From: DATARH01 sp036264235
Lineage (GTDB): Bacteria > Pseudomonadota > Alphaproteobacteria > ATCC43930 > CGMCC-115725
Direction of reading: 5' to 3'
Assembly (NCBI GenBank): GCA_036264235.1
Contig: DATARH010000253.1
Span: 1 to 9,009 of the forward strand
DNA length: 9,009 nucleotides
Shown piece by piece: positions 1-6,244 of this stretch. The position numbers were made by a program, and so were the translations under genes. Positions within the stretch are counted from its first letter, which is position 1. Each line of letters opens with the position of its first letter. Below the pieces are notes generated by a model, which worked only from the letters and a program-made list of their open reading frames with translations, was not told the DNA's origin and did not search any database.

Positions 1-655
1 TCTCGACCGCTTCCTCGATGTTATGCGAGACCATGACGATCGCCTTGGTCGGGATTCGCTTGTCGATCCACAAATCGTGCAGATCGTGGCGGAGTGTCTC
101 ACCGGTCAGCACGTCGAGCTGCGAAAACGGCTCGTCGAGCAGCAGCACCTCGGGGTTGACGACGAGCGCGCGCGCAAAGCCGACACGCTGCCGCATACCG
201 CCGGATAATTCTTTCGGATAGGCGCTCTCGAACCCGTCGAGCCCGATCAGGTCGATCGCGTCGACCGCGCGGCGGCGCCGCTCCGCTGCCGGGACGCCGA
301 GCGCTTCGAGGCCGAGTTCGACATTGCCCAGCACGGTCAGCCACGGGAACAGGGCGAAGCTCTGGAACACCATCGCGACGCCCCGCACCGGCCCAGCAAC
401 AATCTCGCCGCGGTATTCGACGCGACCCTCGCTCGGCGGCTGCAGCCCGGCTAGCAGCCGCAGAAAGGTCGATTTGCCGGAGCCGGAACGGCCGAGGATC
501 GCGACGATCTCACCGTCTCGCAATGTGAAATCGACGCGATCGAGTACCAGCCGGCCGCTATGATCCGGGGTCTGGTAGGTCTTCGATACCGTGGCGGCGC
601 GCAACAGCGGCGCATCCAGTGAAATAGTGCTCCTCGGCTCGGTGAGGATGCTCAT
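1..655 (-). CDS. NitT/TauT-family ABC transporter ATP-binding protein (C-terminus cut by window edge)
   Basis: This is the cytoplasmic ATPase that powers the importer whose permease lies just upstream. 218 codons are visible, from the ATG at 655-653 running off the left edge with no stop. All nucleotide-binding motifs are present: Walker A GRSGSGKST (residues 55-63), a Q-loop VFQ with Gln98, the signature LSGGMRQR (150-157), Walker B VLLLDEP (170-176) and the switch His in SHN (His211). The D-loop reads SQLD rather than the usual SALD. The FPWLTV and PKELSGG contexts are typical of nitrate/sulfonate/taurine ATPases. The start is 15 bases after the permease stop, behind a weak GGGG ribosome site, so the two are probably one operon. 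Members paired with a fused permease often carry an extra C-terminal AAA-associated domain; that part would lie outside the window. The substrate is unknown. Confidence 0.93.
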   Translation of the reverse strand, partial: MSILTEPRSTISLDAPLLRAATVSKTYQTPDHSGRLVLDRVDFTLRDGEIVAILGRSGSGKSTFLRLLAGLQPPSEGRVEYRGEIVAGPVRGVAMVFQSFALFPWLTVLGNVELGLEALGVPAAERRRRAVDAIDLIGLDGFESAYPKELSGGMRQRVGFARALVVNPEVLLLDEPFSQLDVLTGETLRHDLHDLWIDKRIPTKAIVMVSHNIEEAVE

Positions 656-670
656 CGGTCCAGCCCCGGA

Positions 671-2416
671 TCAGTCAAGCCGCAAGCGCTCGGCAGCCAC
701 ATCGTAGAGCCGCCGCCACAGCAAACGGTTGAAGGCGAGAACATAGAGGCACAGGACGCCGATGCCGAGTGCGATCCGGGCCGCATCGCCCTCGGCCGTG
801 TACTGCGCGATGTAGGCGCCGATGCCGGTCGCCTTCAGCGTCGTGTCGCCCCACTGTACCACTTCCGAGACGATGCTGGCGTTCCAGGCGCCGCCCGCCG
901 CGGTCACCGCGCCGGTGATATAGGCGGGAAAAATCGCCGGCAGCATGACTCGCCGCCACCACAGCAGCCGGCGCACCCCGAGATTGACGGCGGCAAAGCG
1001 CAATTCGGGGGAAAGACCGGTGGTGCCGGCAATCACGTTGAACAGGATGTACCACTGTGTCCCGAGGATCATCAGCGGACTCAGCCAGATCTCCGGGTTG
1101 AGCCGGAAATTGAGGATCAGCACCACCGCAACCGGGAAAAACAGATTGGCCGGAAAGGCCGCGAGAAACTGTACGACCGGCTGCGCTCGATCGGCGACTC
1201 TGGGCCGCAGCCCGATCCACACGCCGATCGGGACCCAGATCAGCGACGCCAGCGCGATCAGCACCGCGACCCGGATCGCGGTCAACAGGCCGAGCACGAC
1301 GACCCAGCCGATCTCCTGCGAGGACACCGTCTCGCGCACGAACGCGGCAATCCAGATCAGCGCCGCCAGGGCCAGCCCGAGCAGCGCGATATCGTATAAT
1401 TGCTCGACAAACGCCGGCCGCAGCGCCGCCTGCCGTCGGCTCACGCGTTGCCGCGCGAATAGCGACAGGGCCGCGTCGGCGGCCCGGTTCACGGTCAGCA
1501 CGCCGGAATGGGCCAGATCGAAAATCTGCGCCCGCTGCAGAACCAGCAGAAACCACGGCCGCACGACATCCTCGTCGCCGCCAGGACTGTCACCGCGGAA
1601 TTTCGCGGACCATGCCAATAGCGGCCGGAACAGCAGCTGGTCGTAGAGCAGGATCACGACCAGCATGACCAGGACCGCGTAGCCGATCGCACTGAGCTGG
1701 CGTTCGGCGATCGCGGTCGCGATATAGGAGCCGATCCCAGGCAGCAGGATCGTCTGCCCGGACACCGTGATCGCCTCGGAGGCGACGACGAAGAACCAGC
1801 CGCCGGAGACCGACATCATCATGTTCCAGACCAGCTGCGGCACTGCGTGCGGCACTTCGAGCCGCCAGAACCGCTGCCATGACGACAGGTGATACATCCG
1901 AGCCGCTTCCGCGAGTTCGATCGGCACAGTGCGCAGCGACTGGTACAGGCTGAACGTCATGTTCCAGGCCTGCGAGGTAAAGATCGCAAAGATCGCGGCG
2001 CATTCGACACCGAGCAGCCGACCGGGGAAAAGCGCGATGAAGCCGGTCACGGTGATCGACAGAAACCCGAGGATCGGCACCGATTGCAGGATATCAAGCG
2101 CCGGGATCAGGATCTTCTCGGCGGCCCGGCTCTTCGCCGCGACCGCCGCATAGACCAGGCTGAAGGCCAGCGACGCGATCAGCGCCGCCGCCATCCGCAG
2201 CACCGTGCGCAGCGCGTATTCCGGCAGGTGCCACGGATCGAGCGAGATCGTCAGCGTCTGCCCGAGCTGATAGCGCGCACCCATCGACATGCCGCCCCAA
2301 GCGAGCAGGGCGAGGGTGCCGAGCACCATCGGGAGCGCGACCAGGTCCCACAGATTCGGGCGCAGCCGCGACGGCCAGGCGATCAGGGGCAGACCCCAGC
2401 GCTGTTCCATGGTCAC
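671..2416 (-). CDS. Fused double-domain ABC transporter permease, NitT/TauT type
   Basis: This inner-membrane protein of 581 residues contains two binding-protein-dependent permease domains in one chain, about twice the usual 250-280 residues, so one polypeptide likely supplies both membrane halves. Hydrophobic segments fall near residues 25-45, 71-93, 103-130, 138-158, 200-222 and 243-265 in the first half. In the second half they fall near 341-361, 370-402, 412-436, 446-463, 496-520 and 547-563. A charged cytoplasmic linker lies at about 266-338. Each half has an EAA-type loop for contact with the ATPase: EAARMYH at 170-176, ending LEVPHAVP, and FAAVNLG at 474-480, ending VMLPAIFP. The first loop lacks the conserved Gly. 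Start: GTG at 2416 or ATG at 2410, with no strong ribosome site before either; 2416 is kept as the longest. No substrate-binding protein gene is in the window, so the solute is not predictable. Confidence 0.93.
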   Translation of the reverse strand: MTMEQRWGLPLIAWPSRLRPNLWDLVALPMVLGTLALLAWGGMSMGARYQLGQTLTISLDPWHLPEYALRTVLRMAAALIASLAFSLVYAAVAAKSRAAEKILIPALDILQSVPILGFLSITVTGFIALFPGRLLGVECAAIFAIFTSQAWNMTFSLYQSLRTVPIELAEAARMYHLSSWQRFWRLEVPHAVPQLVWNMMMSVSGGWFFVVASEAITVSGQTILLPGIGSYIATAIAERQLSAIGYAVLVMLVVILLYDQLLFRPLLAWSAKFRGDSPGGDEDVVRPWFLLVLQRAQIFDLAHSGVLTVNRAADAALSLFARQRVSRRQAALRPAFVEQLYDIALLGLALAALIWIAAFVRETVSSQEIGWVVVLGLLTAIRVAVLIALASLIWVPIGVWIGLRPRVADRAQPVVQFLAAFPANLFFPVAVVLILNFRLNPEIWLSPLMILGTQWYILFNVIAGTTGLSPELRFAAVNLGVRRLLWWRRVMLPAIFPAYITGAVTAAGGAWNASIVSEVVQWGDTTLKATGIGAYIAQYTAEGDAARIALGIGVLCLYVLAFNRLLWRRLYDVAAERLRLD

Positions 2417-2474
2417 CGTGTGGCTGACGGTTGCGGGCGGCGGCCTTCTCTAACCCAGAGGCACGGCTGCGGCG
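2417..2474. promoter_or_regulatory. Divergent intergenic region between ABC importer and oxygenase
   Basis: These 58 bases separate two genes read in opposite directions, so promoters for one or both should lie here or just inside the flanking genes. I see no good -35/-10 pair in either direction. A purine-rich AGAGG at 2457-2461 is the only candidate ribosome site for the oxygenase, 13 bases before its ATG, which is somewhat far. A direct repeat GATCCCGGG (2490-2498 and 2523-2531) lies just inside the oxygenase frame. Confidence 0.4.
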
Positions 2475-3161
2475 ATGCAAATCTTGCGCGATCCCGGGCT
2501 GCCCGCCAGAGTCCGGTTGCATGATCCCGGGTGCGTCTTGACCCTGCTAGATCTCGACCGGCTGCGCGCATCGCCGCTGCGCCGCGACCCGTTCGACTTC
2601 GTCATCGTCGATCAATGGCTGCCGGCGGCCGACCACGCCGCTCTCGCCGCTGATTTCCCGCGGCTGCCCGGCCACGGCAGCTACCCGCTCGACCTCGCCG
2701 CTTGCGGTCCCGCGTTCATTCGCCTCGCCGCTGAACTCTGCGGCCCGGAATTGCGCCGCGACATCGAGGACAAGTTCGGGATCGACCTGACCGGCCGGCC
2801 GACCATGATCACGGTGCGCGGCCACAGCGACGGTAAGGATGGCCGCATCCATACCGATTCGACGACAAAGCTGATTACCCTGCTCCTGTACCTCAACCCG
2901 ACCTGGCAGGAGGAAGGAGGGCGCCTGCGCCTGCTGCGCGGCCCGGACGATCTCGACAACTACGCCGCCGAAGTGCCGCCGCTGGCCGGCACCATGGTAG
3001 CGTTTCGACGCAGCACGACGTCATTTCATGGGCATCGGCCGCATGTCGGTGAGCGCCGCGTCCTACAGCTCAATTGGGTGACCGATTCGGCGGTGGTTCG
3101 CCGCGAGACCGCACGTCATCGCTGGTCGGCCCGGCTCAAGGCACTGAACCCCTTCGCCTGA
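2475..3161 (+). CDS. 2-oxoglutarate/Fe(II)-dependent oxygenase, prolyl 4-hydroxylase-like
   Basis: A soluble oxygenase of 228 residues with no signal peptide or membrane segment. It should couple oxidation of a substrate to decarboxylation of 2-oxoglutarate. The iron triad is visible: HTD (His126, Asp128) and a distal His in SFHGH (His185). The Arg expected to bind the 2-oxoglutarate carboxylate is Arg195, ten residues later, in VGERRVLQLNW. The strand LITLLLYLNP and the segment EEGGRLRLL are typical of the double-stranded β-helix core. The domain covers about residues 95-203, preceded by a helical N-terminal part common in bacterial members. Start: ATG at 2475 is used, but the first 20 or so residues look unstructured and TTG at 2538, just before LTLLDLDRL in the protein, is an alternative. 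The next gene on this strand is a lipid A deacylase homologue 85 bases on, so a cell-envelope substrate is possible. That is inference; small-molecule hydroxylation is equally possible. Confidence 0.85.
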   Translation: MQILRDPGLPARVRLHDPGCVLTLLDLDRLRASPLRRDPFDFVIVDQWLPAADHAALAADFPRLPGHGSYPLDLAACGPAFIRLAAELCGPELRRDIEDKFGIDLTGRPTMITVRGHSDGKDGRIHTDSTTKLITLLLYLNPTWQEEGGRLRLLRGPDDLDNYAAEVPPLAGTMVAFRRSTTSFHGHRPHVGERRVLQLNWVTDSAVVRRETARHRWSARLKALNPFA

Positions 3162-3170
3162 ACGAGAGGA

Positions 3171-3199
3171 TTGGCAAGCCTCGGCGTCGCCGCTAACCT
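3171..3199 (+). promoter_or_regulatory. Candidate promoter of the PagL-like gene
   Basis: TTGGCA (3171-3176) and TAACCT (3194-3199) are separated by 17 bases and resemble a housekeeping sigma-factor promoter. Transcription would start near 3206, giving a leader of about 40 bases before the GTG at 3247. This would make the deacylase homologue independent of the oxygenase gene, although read-through is also possible. This is a consensus match by eye only. Confidence 0.35.
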
Positions 3200-3246
3200 T
3201 GCCGCGAACTGTCGCCCTGCCGTGAACGGATCTGGAGAAGCCGAGC

Positions 3247-3828
3247 GTGATTTACGCGTTGCGGGCCGCGCTGGCGGCGAGCCTCGTCGCAGCGGCTCCG
3301 CTGCTCTTCTCCGGCCAGGCCTCGGCCCAGGTGCCGTTTCTCGACGAGTTCAAGGTCGGCGCGCTGTCGCACGATGTCGGCTTTCTCGGCCATCACGTCG
3401 AGACCGGTGCCGACGTCAATCTCGAACTGCTGTTCACATCGCCCGATTTGCTGGCCGTGATCGGGTCGCCGCGGCCCCATATCGGCGCCGACATCAACAC
3501 CGCCGGCAAGACCAGCGACGGCTATTTCGGGCTGACCTGGGGCATCATGCTGCTGCAAAGCCTGTTTCAGCCGGGCGACGGTATCTTCGCGAACGGCAGC
3601 CTTGGGGGCGCCGTGCATGACGCGTCGCCACTGACCGGAGCGCAACAGCCGCCCGGCCGGAAGCTGCTCGGCTCGCGGATCTTATTCCGCGAAAGCGCCG
3701 AACTCGGCTATGCGATCAACCCGCGGATCAACGTCTCAGCCTTCCTCGACCACATCTCGAACGCCAATCTGGCGCCGCGCAACGCCGGGATCACCAGCGC
3801 CGGCGCGCGGCTCGGCTTCAAGTTCTGA
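3247..3828 (+). CDS. PagL-like acyloxyacyl hydrolase (lipid A 3-O-deacylase family)
   Basis: An exported outer-membrane β-barrel of 193 residues. PagL enzymes remove the 3-O-linked acyl chain from lipid A. Residues 1-27 form a signal peptide ending ASA before Gln28; the mature chain of about 166 residues fits the small barrel family, and it ends GFKF, a typical terminal β-signal. The C-terminal block has the family's DHISN (His169, Ser171 as catalytic pair) followed by N-x-G at 179-181. The third catalytic residue, Glu fourteen positions after the His in Pseudomonas PagL, is Thr183 here. Activity may therefore differ, or another acid may substitute. An N-terminal extension with loop GSPRPHIGADINTAGKTSDG and the FGLTWG strand also fit the acyloxyacyl hydrolase group of alphaproteobacteria. 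Start: GTG at 3247, with a good GGAG ribosome site at 3234-3237. It lies between the oxygenase and the porin on the same strand. Confidence 0.82.
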   Translation: MIYALRAALAASLVAAAPLLFSGQASAQVPFLDEFKVGALSHDVGFLGHHVETGADVNLELLFTSPDLLAVIGSPRPHIGADINTAGKTSDGYFGLTWGIMLLQSLFQPGDGIFANGSLGGAVHDASPLTGAQQPPGRKLLGSRILFRESAELGYAINPRINVSAFLDHISNANLAPRNAGITSAGARLGFKF

Positions 3829-3944
3829 ACCGTCTCGCGCATAGATAGAGAGGCCCGCTGCCCCGGCGGCGGCGGCAATGCGACCGGTGATCGAGTAAGT
3901 CACGGCGGAAACCACCCGACCGGACCGCGCCAGAGCCGATGAAA

Positions 3945-3991
3945 CTGCAAAATAACCCACCATGCCAAAGGGTTATACATTTATGTTGCAG
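3945..3991. repeat. Nested inverted repeat in the AT-rich island (candidate operator)
   Basis: An inner perfect dyad pairs ATAACCC (3952-3958) with GGGTTAT (3970-3976) around 11 bases. An outer one pairs CTGCAA (3945-3950) with TTGCAG (3986-3991), offset asymmetrically. Sitting about 135-180 bases before the porin start in locally AT-rich DNA, this could bind a regulator of porin expression. No regulator family is recognised from the half-sites, and the hairpin is not followed by a T-tract. Confidence 0.4.
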
Positions 3992-4037
3992 CTTCGACAC
4001 ACTGCGACGAAAACACCATGAGGCGAACAAAGCGCGC

Positions 4038-4065
4038 TTGATCGACGTGATACGCGCAATATCAT
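4038..4065 (+). promoter_or_regulatory. Candidate promoter of the porin gene
   Basis: TTGATC (4038-4043) and TATCAT (4060-4065) are spaced by 16 bases, a plausible housekeeping promoter. Transcription would begin near 4071, leaving a leader of roughly 50 bases before the ATG at 4125. It lies about 45 bases downstream of the inverted repeats, which would place those in an activator-like position. Assigned by eye only. Confidence 0.3.
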
Positions 4066-4124
4066 GGCGCGAGAGGGTGTTCGCCCTTATCGCAGATGGT
4101 CTGCAATTAGATTTCGGGGGAGTG

Positions 4125-5744
4125 ATGATCAGAAAGCGGACTTTCGGCACCGTGGCGGCAGTCGGCGGATTGAGCGCCGCCATTGCCTTGCTTTCGGGCC
4201 AGCCGAGCGCCAGAGCCGACGATACGGCTCTGCAGGCAAATCAGCAGCTTCTCCAGAGCCGCATCGACCAATTGGCGCAGGCGTCGGTCTCGCCATCGCC
4301 CGACTTCAGGCCGCCCGGTCCGATCGCCGCGGCGGGCCAGCCCTCGCTCGCGGGTTCGTTCCCGCGGTCGTTCCTGATCCCCGGCACCGACGTCTCATTG
4401 CGCGTCGGTGGCCAGGGCGTCGGGTCGATGGTGTGGTACATCAAGGGCTACACCAACGGCGGCGCATTCAATAACCAGGGCGGTTACAACGAGACCTATA
4501 CCGACGGCCAAGGCGGCACCGGCAACCTACCGAGCACTCCGCTCAACGGCACCGTTCTCCATTCGCGCAGCTCGCAGTGGGTCTTCTCCGGCAAGCAGTC
4601 GAACCTGTTCCTCGATGCCCGCGTGCCGAGCGCCTATGGCGAGGTCAAGGCCTTCGTCTCGATGGACTTCTCGGCCTCGAATACCAACACGATCCTCAAC
4701 AACAACGAAGGCAGCACCAACGGCTACATCCCGCGCCTGCGTGAAGGCTATGTCTCCTTCGGCGGTCTGCTCGCCGGCCAGACCATCGGCACCTTCGTCG
4801 ACAACGACTCCTCGGCGGAACTCTTGGACTTCGGCGGCCAGACCGGCATCAACTTCGTCGCCCGCACGCCGCAGATCCGCTACACCTACCTGCTGCCGAT
4901 GGGTATGTCGGTCGCGGTATCAGCCGAGCAGTCGGCCCAGTCGATCGCCGGCCCGTTCGGCGCCTATTTCGAAGACACCAACCAGATCCCGAACATAGCG
5001 TCCTGTAACCCGACCACCGCGATAACGGCCGGGGTCATCACCGGGACCAACATCACCAATGCCTGCCTCGGCAATGCGGCATTCTTCAACATCTCGCAGC
5101 AGCTGGCGCCGCTCTTTGTCCAGCGCTGGCGCATCGACCAACCCTGGGGCCACATCCAGATCGGCACCACAGAGTCGCTGTACACGCTGAATGACGGCAG
5201 CTTCCTGAACAACCGGCAGTACATCGGCTACGGCGCCGGTTTCTCCGGCAACACCTTCCCCGGCTGGTTCGGCTGGAGCAAGGACAACATCACCTACGGT
5301 CTCTCCGCCGGCAACGGTATCGGCGACCAGATTGCCAACAACAACGGTCTCGCCACCAATTTCGGCGGCAATCTGAACGCTCAAGGCATCACCGCCGTCG
5401 ACAGCCGCTCGAACTTCACGGTCAACCGCAAGCTTTACGACTCGGCGGTGATCTCCCGGACAATCCCGTCCTTCGGCGCCCGCATCGGCTACGCCCACTG
5501 GTGGACCGACAATCTGCGCTCCAACGCCGATTTCAGCATGAACCATCAGGATGTTGCGTCGCAGCTGGTCGGCGTGACCAGCACGGTCAACAAGGAACTG
5601 ACGCTGACACACGTCAACCTGATCTGGAGCCCAGCGGCGTTCCTCGACCTCGGCATAGAAGGCGCCTGGGGTCATCGCCAGACGGTGTCCAATGCCAAGG
5701 GCGACGCCTACACCTTCCAGAGCTCGATGAAGTTCCGCTTCTAG
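4125..5744 (+). CDS. Outer-membrane porin, DcaP-like
   Basis: A β-barrel of 539 residues that would form a diffusion channel in the outer membrane; DcaP relatives are trimeric and can take dicarboxylates, but the solute here is unknown. Residues 1-31 are a signal peptide (MIRKR, hydrophobic core, ARA before Asp32). A short heptad-like segment follows at about 34-52 (ALQANQQLLQSRIDQLAQ), typical of the periplasmic N-terminal helix in this family, then a Pro-rich linker to about 80. The barrel starts near TDVSLRVGGQ (88-97) and ends with SMKFRF, whose final Phe is the assembly signal. An insertion at about 285-316 holds the only obvious Cys pair, Cys294 and Cys314, possibly a disulfide in an outer loop. 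Start: the frame is open upstream to 3939, but ATG 4125 gives the signal peptide directly and has GGGGG just before it. It appears monocistronic, with its own terminator. Confidence 0.85.
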   Translation: MIRKRTFGTVAAVGGLSAAIALLSGQPSARADDTALQANQQLLQSRIDQLAQASVSPSPDFRPPGPIAAAGQPSLAGSFPRSFLIPGTDVSLRVGGQGVGSMVWYIKGYTNGGAFNNQGGYNETYTDGQGGTGNLPSTPLNGTVLHSRSSQWVFSGKQSNLFLDARVPSAYGEVKAFVSMDFSASNTNTILNNNEGSTNGYIPRLREGYVSFGGLLAGQTIGTFVDNDSSAELLDFGGQTGINFVARTPQIRYTYLLPMGMSVAVSAEQSAQSIAGPFGAYFEDTNQIPNIASCNPTTAITAGVITGTNITNACLGNAAFFNISQQLAPLFVQRWRIDQPWGHIQIGTTESLYTLNDGSFLNNRQYIGYGAGFSGNTFPGWFGWSKDNITYGLSAGNGIGDQIANNNGLATNFGGNLNAQGITAVDSRSNFTVNRKLYDSAVISRTIPSFGARIGYAHWWTDNLRSNADFSMNHQDVASQLVGVTSTVNKELTLTHVNLIWSPAAFLDLGIEGAWGHRQTVSNAKGDAYTFQSSMKFRF

Positions 5745-5767
5745 CTCGACCGACAAAGACGCATCTT

Positions 5768-5803
5768 GCGGCCCGCCGGGTACTCCGGCGGGCCGCTTGC
5801 GTT
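5768..5803 (+). terminator. Strong intrinsic-type terminator behind the porin
   Basis: A perfect 12-base-pair GC stem, GCGGCCCGCCGG (5768-5779) with CCGGCGGGCCGC (5785-5796), closes a five-base loop GTACT. It is followed by TTGCGTTT, a short interrupted T-rich tail. It begins 23 bases after the porin stop and should end the porin transcript. The tail is weaker than a classical T-run, so some dependence on stem strength is likely. Confidence 0.85.
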
Positions 5804-5881
5804 TCGGGGCGCGCTTTCGCCGAGGAGGCGACAAGGCGGCAATTTGCGTCGCTCTACCGCTGGGTTTCTGTGGCATAACCG

Positions 5882-5904
5882 GGCTGGCGCGGCACGCGCC
5901 AGCC
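5882..5904. repeat. Hairpin in the leader of the lipoprotein gene
   Basis: GGCTGGCGC (5882-5890) and GCGCCAGCC (5896-5904) form a perfect nine-base stem with loop GGCAC, ending 26 bases before the lipoprotein ATG. No T-tract follows on either strand, so it does not look like a terminator. It might shape the mRNA leader or be a protein-binding dyad. The rest of the 5804-5930 leader shows no convincing promoter. Confidence 0.5.
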
Positions 5905-5930
5905 GCGATCCAAAGAACCGCAATCCCGCC

Positions 5931-6185
5931 ATGCGCCCTTCCGCCACTGTATTCCTGATCCTGATGCCGGCCATCCTTTCCGCCTGCGCGCAGGCGCACA
6001 CGGAACGGATCGATGACCGCACCTTCCGGATCGAAGGGCCCGGCGTCCCCGGCGGCTCGGATGTGCCAAACCGACGCGTGGCGGAACAGGCCTGCCCGCA
6101 GGGTTACCGGGTGATTGACACGAGCCGGTTCAAGCCCGACGCGCAATCGCCGATGCAGACCAACTGGACGATCCGCTGCCTTTGA
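5931..6185 (+). CDS. Small predicted lipoprotein of unknown function
   Basis: A protein of 84 residues that I do not recognise. MRPSATVFLILMPAI is a short hydrophobic signal followed by a lipobox L-S-A-C (16-19), so Cys19 should be lipidated after cleavage by signal peptidase II. The mature part of 66 residues is polar and has two further cysteines, Cys55 in QACPQGY and Cys83 two residues from the end, which could form a disulfide in the periplasm. The C-P-x-G-Y pattern recurs in many small alphaproteobacterial lipoproteins, as far as I recall. Start: ATG at 5931 is chosen because it gives a complete signal; the frame is open upstream to 5766, but that part is not signal-like. No good ribosome site is visible. 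The gene stands alone after the porin terminator and converges with the CoA-transferase gene, 59 bases away. Confidence 0.72.
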   Translation: MRPSATVFLILMPAILSACAQAHTERIDDRTFRIEGPGVPGGSDVPNRRVAEQACPQGYRVIDTSRFKPDAQSPMQTNWTIRCL

Positions 6186-6244
6186 TCTGCGGCGCGTCTA
6201 CTCGGCGGCGGAGCCGACATCCCGGGGTTCGCCGCTCGGCCTGA
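6186..6244. other. Convergent intergenic gap
   Basis: These 59 bases lie between the ends of the lipoprotein gene (plus) and the CoA-transferase gene (minus). They are GC-rich and hold short imperfect repeats such as TCGGC with GCCGA, but no stem with a T-run in either direction. I see no clear terminator here. Confidence 0.4.

Larger units (their letters stand above)
3829..4124. other. Intergenic region upstream of the porin, with AT-rich island
   Basis: This gap of 296 bases has no convincing gene. From the left it holds a GC-rich imperfect hairpin at 3855-3875 (8-base stem with one G-T pair, 5-base loop, no T-tract), which is at best a weak terminator for the PagL-like gene. Then comes an AT-rich island: 3941-4020 has 35 G/C in 80 bases, and its first 50 bases only 19, against well over 60% around it. 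The island carries inverted repeats listed separately. A candidate promoter follows at 4038-4065, and a GGGGG ribosome site at 4116-4120. The porin frame happens to stay open back to 3939, but that stretch has no protein-like character. Confidence 0.6.

Noticed and set aside
945..1646. Open frame of 233 codons on the plus strand opposite the permease
   Set aside because: It lies entirely antisense to a clear ABC permease; its composition is Arg/Ser/Thr-rich with no domain, as expected from GC-biased shadow frames.
3855..3875. GC-rich hairpin after the PagL-like gene as a terminator
   Set aside because: The stem needs a G-T pair and has no T-tract, so it is only mentioned as a weak possibility.
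3939..4124. N-terminal extension of the porin frame
   Set aside because: It is open by chance through the AT-rich leader; the signal peptide starts cleanly at 4125 behind a purine-rich site.
3818..4183. Open frame of 121 codons on the minus strand in the porin leader
   Set aside because: No ribosome site, no domain, Arg/Ser/Cys-rich odd composition, and it overlaps both flanking plus-strand genes.
4920..6146. Open frame of 408 codons on the minus strand
   Set aside because: It runs antisense across the porin, its terminator and the lipoprotein; it has no recognisable motif and a Val/Gly/Ala/Arg shadow composition.
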